NCBI GenBank assembly: GCA_946482655.1
Contig: CAMLSA010000008.1
Location: 1-52,335 of the forward strand
Direction: 5' to 3'
DNA: 52,335 bases
Source: an uncultured Sphingomonas sp.
Lineage (GTDB): Bacteria; Pseudomonadota; Alphaproteobacteria; Sphingomonadales; Sphingomonadaceae
Positions 1-9,195 of this stretch are shown here, piece by piece. The position numbers and the translations under genes were made by a program. The notes under the pieces were generated by a model. It did no database searches. It saw only the letters and a list, made by a program, of their open reading frames with translations, and was not told the origin of the DNA. Each line of letters starts with the position of its first letter. Position 1 is the first letter of the stretch.

Positions 1-53
1 GCGCATCCTTGGTAAGGCTGAGGTCGTGAGTTCAATCCTCACCGGCAGCACCA
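1..53 (+). tRNA. tRNA-Thr (anticodon GGT), 3' part only
   Basis: The window opens inside a tRNA. The anticodon loop TTGGTAA (positions 9-15) gives anticodon GGT, which decodes ACC threonine codons. The T arm is GTGAG-TTCAATC-CTCAC (26-42), followed by the 3' acceptor strand CGGCAGC (43-49), discriminator A and an encoded CCA (51-53). The 5' half (acceptor, D arm) lies outside the window. The anticodon stem CATCC/GGCTG has one mismatch. Decayed DNA follows at once, as is common where elements integrate at tRNA 3' ends. Confidence 0.9.
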
Positions 54-672
54 TCATTTCAATGACTTAGTGACTATTTCCCTTTTTGGGGGCCCTTGGG
101 GCATCACCGTGGTAGCACCATAGCTATGCGGCGAGGGCGATAGGGTGTTGGGGGTCATGATTCTTCTGCCCACCACATGAGCTTTGGGAGGCGCGGTCCC
201 GTGGCCAACCATGGATAGCGCCGGTCACGATGGATCCAACAATACCATAACCGATCCGCCCTCTGATCTTACGTTTAGGGTTTCATGTGGGGCGGATCGA
301 AAACGCCTCGGTTTATCCTGTTCCACTCTTTGATCTCAATCCCCCGGTCTGCCCGCCTTGGCGAAAGCGTCATCGGCAGCATGCGCTTCAGCCGGGTTCC
401 AATAGTAAATAGGGTGATCGACTTTGCGAGTAATTTGGGTGACTGCATCTTGGACAAACTGGGGCTGTGAGCCGAAAAGGTTGCTGACCGGGGACATCGT
501 CGCTGGCAAAGCAATATGATCGCTATGGCTATCGAGGCCGATCGGCCTGTTGCCTGACTTGGGCTTATAGAATCAGAATTACCTTCGTCGGCTCATTGCG
601 TAAGCGGCCGGAAGACCGCAGCGTCGGAAGGGAGCAGGGTTTGCAACTGCCGTGCAATTTAGGAGATTGGCT
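54..672. other. Gene-poor region after tRNA-Thr
   Basis: About 620 bases with no convincing full-length gene. The only frame that reads like protein is a 53-codon minus-strand frame at 336-497, listed separately. I see no repeat of the tRNA 3' end, no integrase and no clear terminator. It may be the scar of an old insertion next to the tRNA gene; that is inference only. Confidence 0.4.
336..497 (-). CDS. Possible 53-aa protein of unknown function
   Basis: A minus-strand frame from ATG (497) to TGA (336) reads as an ordinary soluble peptide with a central stretch VDHPIYYWNPAEAHAADDAF and an acidic/alanine-rich tail. I do not recognise the family. There is no strong Shine-Dalgarno in front of the ATG, so it could be the remnant of a longer gene rather than a complete one. 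It lies in otherwise empty DNA between tRNA-Thr and the alpha/beta hydrolase on the other strand. Confidence 0.25.
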   Translation of the reverse strand: MSPVSNLFGSQPQFVQDAVTQITRKVDHPIYYWNPAEAHAADDAFAKAGRPGD

Positions 673-1425
673 ATGAGATTTGTCTTGGTACACGGCGGTT
701 TTCAAGGGCAGTGGGCGTGGGACAGGGTAATCCCGATACTGCACGGCCTTGGTCACGACGCAGTAGCGATGGAACTTCCAGGGCACGGCACGCGAGAAAG
801 CGAGGTTGCGACGCTTGAAGGATACCGGGACGCCGTGATGGCTCTTGTTGAAGACGGCGACATCCTGGTAGGTCACTCCATGGGCGGTCATGTGATCACT
901 TTGGTCGCCGATGTCCTCCATGATCAAATCAAGCATCTGGTCTATCTGGCTGCCGGTGTTCCCCTTGAGGGCCAAACTGCGAGCGCTGCTATCGCCCAGG
1001 ATCCGGCGGACGATTCTGTCTTCATTTCAGAAGAAGTCGCATCCAGATTAAGTTTCGACAAAGGCCGGAACGCGATGGTCATCGATACAATCGAGGCTGC
1101 TCGAGCATTGATGTTTAACGACTGCGATGAAAGTACAATTGAATGGGCTTTTGAGCGTCTGAGCCCTCAACAGATTGCGCCGCTCAATGCGCCGATCTCC
1201 GTCCCCACATTCTGGACCTTGGATATTCCGCGCAGTTTCATCGCGTGCACGGAAGATGCCGCTCTTCCGGCACCGGTTGCCGATCGATTGAGTTCTCGCC
1301 TGAACGTCAAGCCTCTCTATATCCCCGGTTCACATTGTCCGTTCCTCAGTCGACCTAATGAACTCGTAGATGCCCTCCTCAGGGCCGTCGAGACAAAGCC
1401 CCAGGGCCTTCCATCGCCACTTTGA
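673..1425 (+). CDS. Alpha/beta hydrolase (esterase / hydroxynitrile-lyase-like)
   Basis: A 250-residue alpha/beta-hydrolase fold protein. It starts MRFVLVHGGFQG, where the HGG forms the oxyanion-hole loop typical of the small plant-esterase/hydroxynitrile-lyase (MES/HNL) subfamily. The nucleophile elbow is GHSMGG near residue 75, and the conserved histidine is in GSHCPFLSRP near the C terminus. A strong ribosome site (TTTAGGAGATTGGCT) sets the start at 673 rather than an in-frame ATG 21 bases upstream. No signal peptide is visible, so it is probably cytoplasmic and hydrolyses a small ester. The substrate cannot be told from sequence. It stands alone between decayed segments, which suggests acquisition. 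Confidence 0.8.
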   Translation: MRFVLVHGGFQGQWAWDRVIPILHGLGHDAVAMELPGHGTRESEVATLEGYRDAVMALVEDGDILVGHSMGGHVITLVADVLHDQIKHLVYLAAGVPLEGQTASAAIAQDPADDSVFISEEVASRLSFDKGRNAMVIDTIEAARALMFNDCDESTIEWAFERLSPQQIAPLNAPISVPTFWTLDIPRSFIACTEDAALPAPVADRLSSRLNVKPLYIPGSHCPFLSRPNELVDALLRAVETKPQGLPSPL

Positions 1426-1954
1426 TGGCTGGGGGCAGCAAACCGATTTCACCTACTTCAGGAACTGCTCGATGAGCCGGTCCGGCAATGGATCGGCCAT
1501 TGTACCCGTCCTGCCAGCGACACTCCTCATTGGCATGGGCTTCGAAGGCAACGCCCAGCGCCGGCGATCTTGATTATCTTGGGGACCTGTGGCGATTCTA
1601 ATGCTCATGATCTGCCTCACGCTGAGTGGCCTAGAGACTGTGATAGTCTGGACCACGAAAGGGACGATGAATGCCGGGCAACCATCGATGAGGCCAGCCG
1701 AGAGTGCCTGACGCTCATCGTGGCACGCGGCTATCTATGAAGTGTGGACAGAGATCGGCCCGGTACCAAGATATCTGCGCCGTTTTCAGGCCATCGTCTC
1801 GACTGGCGGAAAATCGATGTGGCGGCGCTGCCCGATACGATCGATCGGTCGCTTCATCGATCGGTTGACCTGTCCAAGGCCTTACCCGAGACGTGCGAGA
1901 TTGAAACGAGCAAGGTCGAGACGACCACTTCCAGGGCCCAGATTGCGAGAGGCC
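1426..1954. other. Decayed intergenic region with transposase scar
   Basis: About 530 bases without an intact gene between the hydrolase and the end of fecR. It holds a recognisable IS3-type transposase fragment (1651-1740). A 101-codon plus-strand frame at 1744-2049 overlaps the fecR 3' end and resembles nothing I recognise; I regard it as fortuitous or residual. Confidence 0.4.
1651..1740 (+). pseudogene. IS3-family transposase (orfB) fragment
   Basis: In the frame ending at the TGA of 1738-1740 the peptide reads RATIDEASRECLTLIVARGYL. The pattern (V/I)DE.(S/T)RECL.I.VAR matches the core of IS3-family orfB (DDE) transposases around the first catalytic aspartate. Upstream the frame is open but no longer resembles the family, and a stop follows directly, so only about 30 codons survive. 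No inverted repeats were found. It marks a past insertion between the hydrolase and the fecIR genes. Confidence 0.4.
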
Positions 1955-2965
1955 TCAAGGGTGTTTCAAACTATTTTGACGCAGCACGAGGGTGCCATCC
2001 GGTCGCGAATGCGCCTGCGCCAAGCCGAGCATTTCAACCGCGCCGGTAAACGCGCGCAGATCGTTCACGTTGAGCACCGCGCTCAGCCGCTTCTCGGCCG
2101 TCCCGTCGTGGGCGAGGATCACCGGCCGTTCGGTGTAGCGATTGATCTCGGCCACCACCCGGGACAACGGCGCATTGTCAAAGACGAGCTGTCCCCGCAG
2201 CCAAGCCGTCGACCTCGCGGTATCGACCTTGCTGGCGCGCCAGCTACCCTTTGCGGGCACCAGAAGACGGCTTCCTGCGCTCATTTCGAGCGCCGGACGC
2301 CCCTCCTGGGGCTGCCCCTGCACGCGTACCCGCCCCTCCACCAGCACGACATCGAGCGGATTGGTGATGGTGTCGACCGAAAATGCCGTGCCAACAGCGG
2401 TCACCGACCGAAGACCGGCCCTCACGACGAACGGCCGCCTGCTGTCATGCGCCACCTGGAAGAATGCGCGGCCCTGTTCGATCTCGACGACCCGCTCGCG
2501 GGAGCCGACATCGACGCGCACCGACGAGTTGGCGTCCAGCACGATGCTCGATCCATCCGCCAGGGCGATCGGCAACCGCTGGCCCTTCGCGGTCGCAAAG
2601 CGCATGTCGTGCTGCGGCGGCACGTCGGGCGGGCCCGCGATCGGGTACAGGAACAACGCGACAGCGGCAGCAACCGCGCCGACGGCACAGGCGGCCAATG
2701 CGGCTGGACGCCAAAACCAGTGCGGCCGACCTCGGCTGCGCGCCTCCTCTCGCAACCGAAGCAGCTTCGGATCGTCGTGCAGAGGTTCGAGTCCCTGCCA
2801 CAATTGCTCGACTCTCGCAAATGCCTCCGCGCACGCCGGGGTCGCAAGCCATTGCCGCAGATCTCGTTCGGCCTCCTCCGACATGGTGCCCGAGCGCCGG
2901 CGCATGAACCAGGCTGTCGCCTCGGTGGCGATATCGCCGGTAGGCAAGGAAGCGCCGTCTCTCAT
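1955..2965 (-). CDS. FecR-type anti-sigma factor / sigma regulator
   Basis: A 336-residue inner-membrane regulator that relays an outer-membrane receptor signal to the partner ECF sigma factor. The N-terminal DUF4880-like region (residues 1-75, with ATAWFMRRRSGTMSEEAERDLRQWL spread over it) is followed by a single membrane segment near 85-110. A periplasmic FecR domain follows, with the hallmark stretch LADGSSIVLDANS and VVEIEQGRAFFQV, and a C-terminal STN-like region (FDNAPLSRVVAEINRYTERP). Its ATG (2965) overlaps the stop of the upstream sigma gene as ATGA, so the two are translationally coupled. The adjacent divergent receptor with an STN domain is the expected signalling partner. Confidence 0.9.
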   Translation of the reverse strand: MRDGASLPTGDIATEATAWFMRRRSGTMSEEAERDLRQWLATPACAEAFARVEQLWQGLEPLHDDPKLLRLREEARSRGRPHWFWRPAALAACAVGAVAAAVALFLYPIAGPPDVPPQHDMRFATAKGQRLPIALADGSSIVLDANSSVRVDVGSRERVVEIEQGRAFFQVAHDSRRPFVVRAGLRSVTAVGTAFSVDTITNPLDVVLVEGRVRVQGQPQEGRPALEMSAGSRLLVPAKGSWRASKVDTARSTAWLRGQLVFDNAPLSRVVAEINRYTERPVILAHDGTAEKRLSAVLNVNDLRAFTGAVEMLGLAQAHSRPDGTLVLRQNSLKHP

Positions 2966-3501
2966 CGTGCCACATCCGTCGCTTTGAGCAACACCTGCAA
3001 CGCGATCATGATATGCTTCTCTACCGCGCTCACCGAAATCCCGAGCTGCCGTGCGATCGCGGCGTATGTCATGTCGTCGAAGCGGTGCATCAGGAACACC
3101 TGACGCGTCCGTTCGGTCATCGTCTCGATCGCCTGCAGCGCAAGGCCCAACGCTTCCTTGCCGAGCAACTGCCGATCCGGCAGCGGCGCCTCGTCGCATA
3201 TCGATTCAAGCTGGAGACCTTCGAAATCGGGGAAGGCTCGCCCGCTGAGCAGCCGATGCTTGGAGAGGACATTCCGTGCGACGACGAAGAGATAGGCCTC
3301 CATATTCTCGATCAGACTGTCGGCTTTTCGCGCTTGAAGGCTGGCGAAGACTTCCTGGACCAGATCGTCAACCGCGTCGGCCGGCACCCGGCGCCGAAAA
3401 AACCGCCGCAACGCCGGCAGGAGCGCGAGCGCGCTCCCTTCCGGCTTCAGTCGGTCGGCCGCAGTCATGTCAGGCGATGTCCAGTCACGATCGATGCCCA
3501 T
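2962..3501 (-). CDS. ECF RNA polymerase sigma factor, FecI type
   Basis: A 179-residue ECF sigma factor. Region 2 is visible as DAVDDLVQEVFASLQARK and AYLFVVARNVL, and region 4 as MTERTRQVFLMHRFDDMTYAAIARQLGISVSAVEKHI, a helix-turn-helix for -35 recognition. Family knowledge: FecI-type factors are held or activated by the neighbouring FecR and switch on the adjacent TonB receptor operon. It is divergent from the STN-containing receptor at 3732, with about 230 bases between the starts that should hold both promoters. The start ATG at 3501 is a choice; the ATG of MTAADRLK, 11 codons in, is possible. Confidence 0.9.
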   Translation of the reverse strand: MGIDRDWTSPDMTAADRLKPEGSALALLPALRRFFRRRVPADAVDDLVQEVFASLQARKADSLIENMEAYLFVVARNVLSKHRLLSGRAFPDFEGLQLESICDEAPLPDRQLLGKEALGLALQAIETMTERTRQVFLMHRFDDMTYAAIARQLGISVSAVEKHIMIALQVLLKATDVAR

Positions 3502-3731
3502 TCACGATGCGGTTCCTAACCCAGATCGACCACGGAATGTCCATGAAACATATAGAGCATGTTTGAAGACGAGTCCTCAGCAGCCGAGCCCGCGCTTACA
3601 AAGTTCGGCCTCGGGACTCGTCGAGAGTTATTGAGAAAAATAATTTCCATCAAACCGGCTGAGGTTTTTTCGACATGACCTCTCTCCTTAATGAGGGCCC
3701 CTTGATGAGCGGCCTGATAAGGGAGGGGACA

Positions 3732-6323
3732 ATGAAGACATCTCATTTGCTGAAAGCGGGCGCATGCGTCCCGTTTCTGGTTTCGATTCCGGTGCAGGCC
3801 GCTCCCAGATCCTACAATGTCCCGCCGCAGTCGCTGTCGGGCGCCTTGCAGCAGTTCGCGCTGCAAGGCGGCGACCAGGTCGTGTTCGAGCCGCAAGCGC
3901 TGGCAGGCAAATACTCACGGGGCGTGTCGGGTACGATGGAGCCGGAAGCAGCGCTCCGTCGCGTGATCCAGGGGGCGAAGGTGACCTTCCGGCGGGCGCA
4001 AGGCGCCTATGTCATCGCGATGCAGAGCGCGCCTAGGGAACAAGGCGCACCCGCGGAGAAGCCGGTGACCATCGCCGAAGCCCCACCGGCCGAGGACCAG
4101 GTCCAGGATATCATCGTCACGGCCCAGAAACGCGCCGAAACCGTCCAGCGGACGCCGGTGACGGTCTCCGCCTTCTCCGCCGCCATGCTGGCCGACACAG
4201 GCATCAACACTGCCGCCAATCTGCAGGGCATCGTTCCCGGCATGACCATCAACCGTGCCCAGTTCGATCCGAATCTGGTCGCGGTCAGCATCCGCGGAAT
4301 CCAGCTCCAGGACACGTCCAAGGCGATCGAGCCCGGCATCGGCTATGTCGTCGACGGCGTATCGATCGGCGCGCCGTCGGGGCTCCTGGTGGACTCCTTC
4401 GACGTCAAGCGGATGGAAGTTCTTCGTGGACCGCAGGGGACACTCTTCGGCCGGAACACGACAGGCGGCGCGCTCAACATAATCCGAACCGTGCCCGACC
4501 CGTCAGCCGATCCGAGCGTCGCGGCGAGGGTGACGGTCGGCAGCTTCGGCCGCCGGGACGTGGGCGTCAGGGTGATGGCGCCGATCGTGCGCGACAAGCT
4601 GGCGTTCAAAGCCACGTTCATTTCAGAGCGCGACAGCGGCAATATCTACAATTCCACCCTCGGCAAGCATGTCGGCGACAAGGATCGCCAGGACTACAAC
4701 CTCACACTGCATGCCACGCCGACCGACAGGCTTTCGGCGACGCTGATCTACGAGAGGCTCGACGACAAGTCGCAGGCCCCGGCGGTGGTGAGTCTCCTGA
4801 CGCCTGATCTGATCACGCTCAAGGTGCCCGGCTATTTCGCGGGAGCCGACGCGGCCTGTCAGAACCCGTTGACCGCTTTCGTCTGCGACGCGCGGCTGGA
4901 TCAGAACAACGACGTGACGACCTCCCCCACCGAGCAGCTCAACAGCCTCAAACTGGATGCTCTGACGCTCAATCTGAAATATGATTTCGATACATTCTCG
5001 CTTGTCTCGATCACGGGGTTTCGAAACCAGAAGCAGCATAATTTTTCGTACGACGATGCAACGGTGCTCGGCTATTTCCCGTTCGCTTGGGATGAGAAAT
5101 ATAAGACTCTGAACCAGGAGGTGCGGTTCGAGAGCAATTTTGACGGGCCTTTCTCCATCATCGCCGGCGCCTTCTATTTTCGCAGCAAGTTCTTCATCAA
5201 TGCGTATAACGAGCTCGATCTGGCGGTTCTTAGCCCCGGCACGCCGCCGTTCACCAATATCCTGACTTCGCCGTTCGCGTATCGGACACAATATAACAGC
5301 CGCTCCGTCGCGCTGTTCGCCCAAGCCGAATACAAGGCGACCGACCGCTTGAAATTCATTCTCGGGGGGCGTCAGACCTGGGACAGGAAGACGATCGACG
5401 TTGCGCTCTTTGCTCCAGGCACCGGCATCGTCGATCCGCTTCCCGTGTCACCTTTCGGCCCGTCTCCGTCGACCCAAGGGGATATACGGCAGCGTGCGGC
5501 CGACGCGGCCAACTTCCGGAAGTTCACGCCGAAGATCGGCATCCAGTATCAGGCCACGCCCGACTTCATGGCGTTCGCCTCCTACAGCATCGGCTACAAC
5601 ACCGGCGGCTTCAACAGCCGTCCATCCGATGTCAGCTTCATCGGGCCGTTCAGGCCGGAGCAGCTCGACGCCTATGAGGTCGGTTTCAAGAGCGACTGGC
5701 TCGATCGGCGGCTGCGTGTGAACGTGTCGGCCTTTTACAACATAATGAAGAACAAGCAGGAAGACCTGACCGTAGTCAATCGTGACGGCATCGGAGGCAC
5801 GACGACGGTCAATGCAGCCAAGGCCAGATATGCCGGAGTCGAAGCGGAGGTCGTCGCCATTCCCGTCCGCGGCTGGACGAATTCTTTCGCGGTCGGTTAT
5901 CTGGACGCCAAATATCTGAACTTTTCGGGAGACCTGTCTCAGGGGTTTCGCTCGGATCTGACGATGCTCGAGCTGCGCCGCGTTCCCAAATGGACCGTCG
6001 GTCTGGTGAGCGATTACGAATTCGACATGGGACCGGGCCGGTTCGGTATCAACGGGAAAATGTCCTATGTCGACAAGTTCGAGACGAATATCCTGAACGA
6101 TCCGCGCGGGCGCACGCCATCGACGGCCAAGCTCGATTTCAGTGGCCGCTACTCATTCTCCGTTGGCGACGTGAACTATAAGATCAGGCTTTTCGTCGAG
6201 AATGTGACGGACAAGCATCCGCTGACGGGGCTCTTTTCCGCCAATACTCCAGGTTCGACGCTCGCGTTCGGTGTCGCCGATCCGGGGCGGCAATGGGGCC
6301 TTTCGCTGGACGTCAACTTCTGA
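3732..6323 (+). CDS. TonB-dependent receptor with STN signalling domain
   Basis: An 863-residue outer-membrane receptor/transducer. A signal peptide (MKTSHLLKAGACVPFLVSIPVQA) is followed by an STN domain (about 25-95; SYNVPPQSLSGALQQFALQ), a TonB-box-like segment (DIIVTAQKRAETVQ), the plug (about 135-250; VLRGPQGTLFGRNTTGGALNI) and a 22-strand barrel ending in aromatic/Phe (LSLDVNF). The STN domain is the part that talks to FecR, so this is a ligand sensor as well as an importer. The start at 3732 is favoured by GGGAGGGG just upstream and by the signal peptide; 3675 is also open. It is the first gene of a likely operon with the second receptor, 76 bases downstream. The ligand is unknown; many sphingomonad paralogues import aromatics or terpenoid-like compounds rather than iron complexes. 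Confidence 0.92.
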   Translation: MKTSHLLKAGACVPFLVSIPVQAAPRSYNVPPQSLSGALQQFALQGGDQVVFEPQALAGKYSRGVSGTMEPEAALRRVIQGAKVTFRRAQGAYVIAMQSAPREQGAPAEKPVTIAEAPPAEDQVQDIIVTAQKRAETVQRTPVTVSAFSAAMLADTGINTAANLQGIVPGMTINRAQFDPNLVAVSIRGIQLQDTSKAIEPGIGYVVDGVSIGAPSGLLVDSFDVKRMEVLRGPQGTLFGRNTTGGALNIIRTVPDPSADPSVAARVTVGSFGRRDVGVRVMAPIVRDKLAFKATFISERDSGNIYNSTLGKHVGDKDRQDYNLTLHATPTDRLSATLIYERLDDKSQAPAVVSLLTPDLITLKVPGYFAGADAACQNPLTAFVCDARLDQNNDVTTSPTEQLNSLKLDALTLNLKYDFDTFSLVSITGFRNQKQHNFSYDDATVLGYFPFAWDEKYKTLNQEVRFESNFDGPFSIIAGAFYFRSKFFINAYNELDLAVLSPGTPPFTNILTSPFAYRTQYNSRSVALFAQAEYKATDRLKFILGGRQTWDRKTIDVALFAPGTGIVDPLPVSPFGPSPSTQGDIRQRAADAANFRKFTPKIGIQYQATPDFMAFASYSIGYNTGGFNSRPSDVSFIGPFRPEQLDAYEVGFKSDWLDRRLRVNVSAFYNIMKNKQEDLTVVNRDGIGGTTTVNAAKARYAGVEAEVVAIPVRGWTNSFAVGYLDAKYLNFSGDLSQGFRSDLTMLELRRVPKWTVGLVSDYEFDMGPGRFGINGKMSYVDKFETNILNDPRGRTPSTAKLDFSGRYSFSVGDVNYKIRLFVENVTDKHPLTGLFSANTPGSTLAFGVADPGRQWGLSLDVNF

Positions 6324-6399
6324 TGGCCGACCACGGAGGAGAGTGAGGCGGTCGAAAGGGACCGGCTTCGATCACAACGACAAATCACGAGGAGGAAGC

Positions 6400-8742
6400 A
6401 TGACCATTTTTACAGTCCGCACCTGTCTTTGCGTCAGCGGCATATTGAGCGCCGCGGTGCTCGCGGCGGTTCCCGCATCCGCGCAGGTGGCGACGGACAG
6501 CGCCGCGCCGACCGGCCAGCAGGTATCCCCCGCCGACCAGGACATCGGTCTCCAGGATATCATCGTGACTGCCCAGCGTCGTGCGGAACGTCTCCAGAGC
6601 GTTCCCGTCTCGGTATCCGCGTTCAACGGCAATTCGCTGCGCAACGCGAATATCGGAAACGTGCAGGCGCTTCAGGGCTCCGTGCCGAGCCTTACCATCG
6701 ATCGCTCCGGCTTTGGCCTGGGTATTCCGCAGATCAGCTTGCGCGGCATTTCGCTCCAGGACGTGGAAAAGAGCGTCGAATCGGGTATCGGCGTTACACT
6801 CGACGGCGTGCCGCTCGGCTTCTCCTCGGGCATGTTGCTCGATGCATTCGACGTAGAGCGCATCGAGGTGCTGCGCGGTCCGCAGGGCCTGCTGTTCGGA
6901 AAGAACACGACCGGCGGAACCATCAATGTGATTCGCACCCGTCCGGACCCAGACAGTTCCGCCAAGGGGCGGGTCCGCTTCACGCTCGGCAGCTTCGGCC
7001 GCAACGACTATGAGGGCGTCATCTCGGCTCCGATCATTCCCGGCAAGCTCGCCGCGAAGTTCGCCGGCACCGTACAGAAGAACAGCGGCGAATTCCGCAA
7101 CACCGTGTTCGGCGGCCGCAGCGGTGACAGGGATTTCCGCGACTTCACCCTGACGCTGAACGCGACCCCTAACGATCGTCTATCGATGCTGCTGACTCTG
7201 GAGCGCCTGGAGGACGACAGCGAGGTGCCGCCTTATGTTCCGCTCGACACCGCCGCCGTCATCCCGTTGGGCGTGCCGGGCTATTTCGGCGGCGGCAACC
7301 TGCCATGCTTCAACCCGGCCACCGCCGCGACCTGCGTTCCGATCGACAAGGATCGCAACACGGTCGAGAATGCGCCGATCGCCGAGCCGAGCTTCTTCAA
7401 TCTCGATGCGGTGACGCTGGAAACGGCTTATGCCGCCGATGCGCTGCGGTTCGTCAACATCTTCGGCTATCGCGCTTCGGAGGAGCGGATCGTCCAGGCG
7501 ACCGACGCCACCCGCTACTCACTCTTCTATGTCCGCAAGCCGCAAAAGACGTGGCAGTTCTCGGACGAGCTGCGCGCGGAAAGCAGCTTCGACGGACCCT
7601 TCAACTTCGTGACCGGTGCCTTCTTCTTCAAGAGCAAGTACAGCGCTCGTCAGCAGGTGTCGCTGGATTTCGCCGCGCTCGATATCACGCTGGCGCCAGG
7701 CCAGTCCTACCTCAACTCGCTCAACAACTTCGATATTTCGATCAGGTCCCGCTCAATCGCGATTTTCTTCCAGGGTGACTTCGCGATTACGCCCGAGCTC
7801 AAGCTGATCGCCGGCGCCCGGCAGACGTGGGACCGCAAGTCGATCGACTACACCCAATATCTCCCCGTAGGGGGAACGACACGCGATCTTAGCGTTTATG
7901 GATCGGCGCTCGGGCGCGCACAGCGCTCGGCCAGCTTCAACAAACTGACCCCGAAGATCGGCCTAGAGTTCAAGCCGCAGCCGAACGTCCTACTCTACGG
8001 CAGCTTCAGCCGCGGCTATAATGCGGGCGGCTTCAACGGACGTCCTCCGAGCCCCGCACTCGTAATCCCCTTCCAGCCGGAATCGCTCGATGCCTATGAA
8101 ATCGGACTGAAGAGTGATTTCTTCAACAACCGCCTGCGTTTCAACGTCGCGGGCTATTACAACACGATGAAGAACAAGCAGGAGGATCTGCTGATCATCT
8201 CGGGTACCTCGAACGGCACCCGCACCATCAATGCGGCGAAAGCCCGCTACAAGGGCGTGGAAATCGAGCTGGGCCTGGTCCCGGTACGCGGCTGGACGAT
8301 TAGTTCCACCCTCGGCTATCTCGACGCCCACTACGTCTCGTTCACGGGCAATCTCGGCCAAGGCGAAGCGGATCTGTCGGGCCTTTCCCTGCGGAGAACG
8401 CCGAAATGGACGGGCGGCGTCATGTCGGACTACGTCTTCCCCGCGGGTGACGGCGAAATCGGCTTGAACGCCCGCTTCTCCTACACGAGCAAGTTCGAGA
8501 CCAACGTGCTCAACGACCCGCGCGGCACCGCCGCCGCGGTCGGGCTGCTCGACCTAAGCGTACGATACAAGCTGCCCCCCATTTCCGGCGCGACGCTGCA
8601 GCTCAGCGGTTTCGTGAAGAATGTCACGGATCGGACGACCTATTCCGGCATGAGCTCCGGAAACTCGGTTGGCACGTTCATTGAGTTCGCCATTCCTCGA
8701 GTCGGCCGTACCTGGGGCGCGTCGCTCACCGCGGAGTTCTGA
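6400..8742 (+). CDS. TonB-dependent receptor (no STN domain)
   Basis: A 780-residue outer-membrane receptor. A signal peptide (about 1-32) leads into a TonB-box-like segment (DIIVTAQRRAERLQS) and a plug with VLRGPQGLLFGKNTTGGTI. The barrel closely parallels the upstream receptor (YYNTMKNKQEDL versus FYNIMKNKQEDL; YSSKFETNVLNDPRG-type match). It ends in a terminal phenylalanine. It lacks the N-terminal STN domain, so it should transport but not signal. AGGAGG precedes the ATG. The pair looks like an old tandem duplication in which one copy kept or gained the sensing domain. Its closeness to the catabolic genes downstream suggests co-expression with them. Confidence 0.92.
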   Translation: MTIFTVRTCLCVSGILSAAVLAAVPASAQVATDSAAPTGQQVSPADQDIGLQDIIVTAQRRAERLQSVPVSVSAFNGNSLRNANIGNVQALQGSVPSLTIDRSGFGLGIPQISLRGISLQDVEKSVESGIGVTLDGVPLGFSSGMLLDAFDVERIEVLRGPQGLLFGKNTTGGTINVIRTRPDPDSSAKGRVRFTLGSFGRNDYEGVISAPIIPGKLAAKFAGTVQKNSGEFRNTVFGGRSGDRDFRDFTLTLNATPNDRLSMLLTLERLEDDSEVPPYVPLDTAAVIPLGVPGYFGGGNLPCFNPATAATCVPIDKDRNTVENAPIAEPSFFNLDAVTLETAYAADALRFVNIFGYRASEERIVQATDATRYSLFYVRKPQKTWQFSDELRAESSFDGPFNFVTGAFFFKSKYSARQQVSLDFAALDITLAPGQSYLNSLNNFDISIRSRSIAIFFQGDFAITPELKLIAGARQTWDRKSIDYTQYLPVGGTTRDLSVYGSALGRAQRSASFNKLTPKIGLEFKPQPNVLLYGSFSRGYNAGGFNGRPPSPALVIPFQPESLDAYEIGLKSDFFNNRLRFNVAGYYNTMKNKQEDLLIISGTSNGTRTINAAKARYKGVEIELGLVPVRGWTISSTLGYLDAHYVSFTGNLGQGEADLSGLSLRRTPKWTGGVMSDYVFPAGDGEIGLNARFSYTSKFETNVLNDPRGTAAAVGLLDLSVRYKLPPISGATLQLSGFVKNVTDRTTYSGMSSGNSVGTFIEFAIPRVGRTWGASLTAEF

Positions 8743-9195
8743 CGATCTCAACACTCCCGAGAGAAGGGGAATCGCATGCGACATCGATCCAGATTGTCGC
8801 AAACCACCTGGAACAAGGCGGCTAGCGAGCCGCCGAAGTGGCGTCCAACTGCGGGACGGCATATTCGAAGAATGTGCCGACCGCGGTGGACAGCCCCGCC
8901 TGCGGCGCAGCCGACACGACTCTCGACAAGGCATTATTCATCAACGTGACGTGTTCTGCTATATGAGGCCCCGGCAAGTCTGCGAAACCAGACATGGCAA
9001 GTCGCCGGTATGCTTCCCTGCTATGTGATCGCATCCTTTTCGGGCGACTATTCCTTGCGATCGTGAAATGCGCCGCAAGCACGGGATCAGCGATGTGACA
9101 TCCGACCGCTAGGACGGTGGCGGCGAAGCCGCCGCCATGGCGCTCGAACTGATTTGCTGTCAACGTCGCCCCGGCAACGAGGGAAGGAAGGCTTG
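8743..9195. other. Intergenic region with two GC-rich hairpins
   Basis: About 450 bases between the second receptor and the dehydrogenase. Two short inverted repeats are visible: GGCGGCTAGCGAGCCGCC near 8818-8836 and GGTGGCGGCGAAGCCGCCGCC near 9117-9137; neither has a T run. A 70-codon minus-strand frame (8822-9034, starting MRSHSREAYRRLAMSGFAD) reads like protein but matches no family I know and may be a remnant. The promoter for the dehydrogenase/hydratase pair probably lies here. Confidence 0.4.

Noticed and set aside
1742..3103. Long plus-strand frame of about 450 codons
   Set aside because: It is antisense to fecR and fecI, rich in Arg/Pro as expected for a shadow frame in GC-rich DNA; the minus-strand proteins have clear domains.
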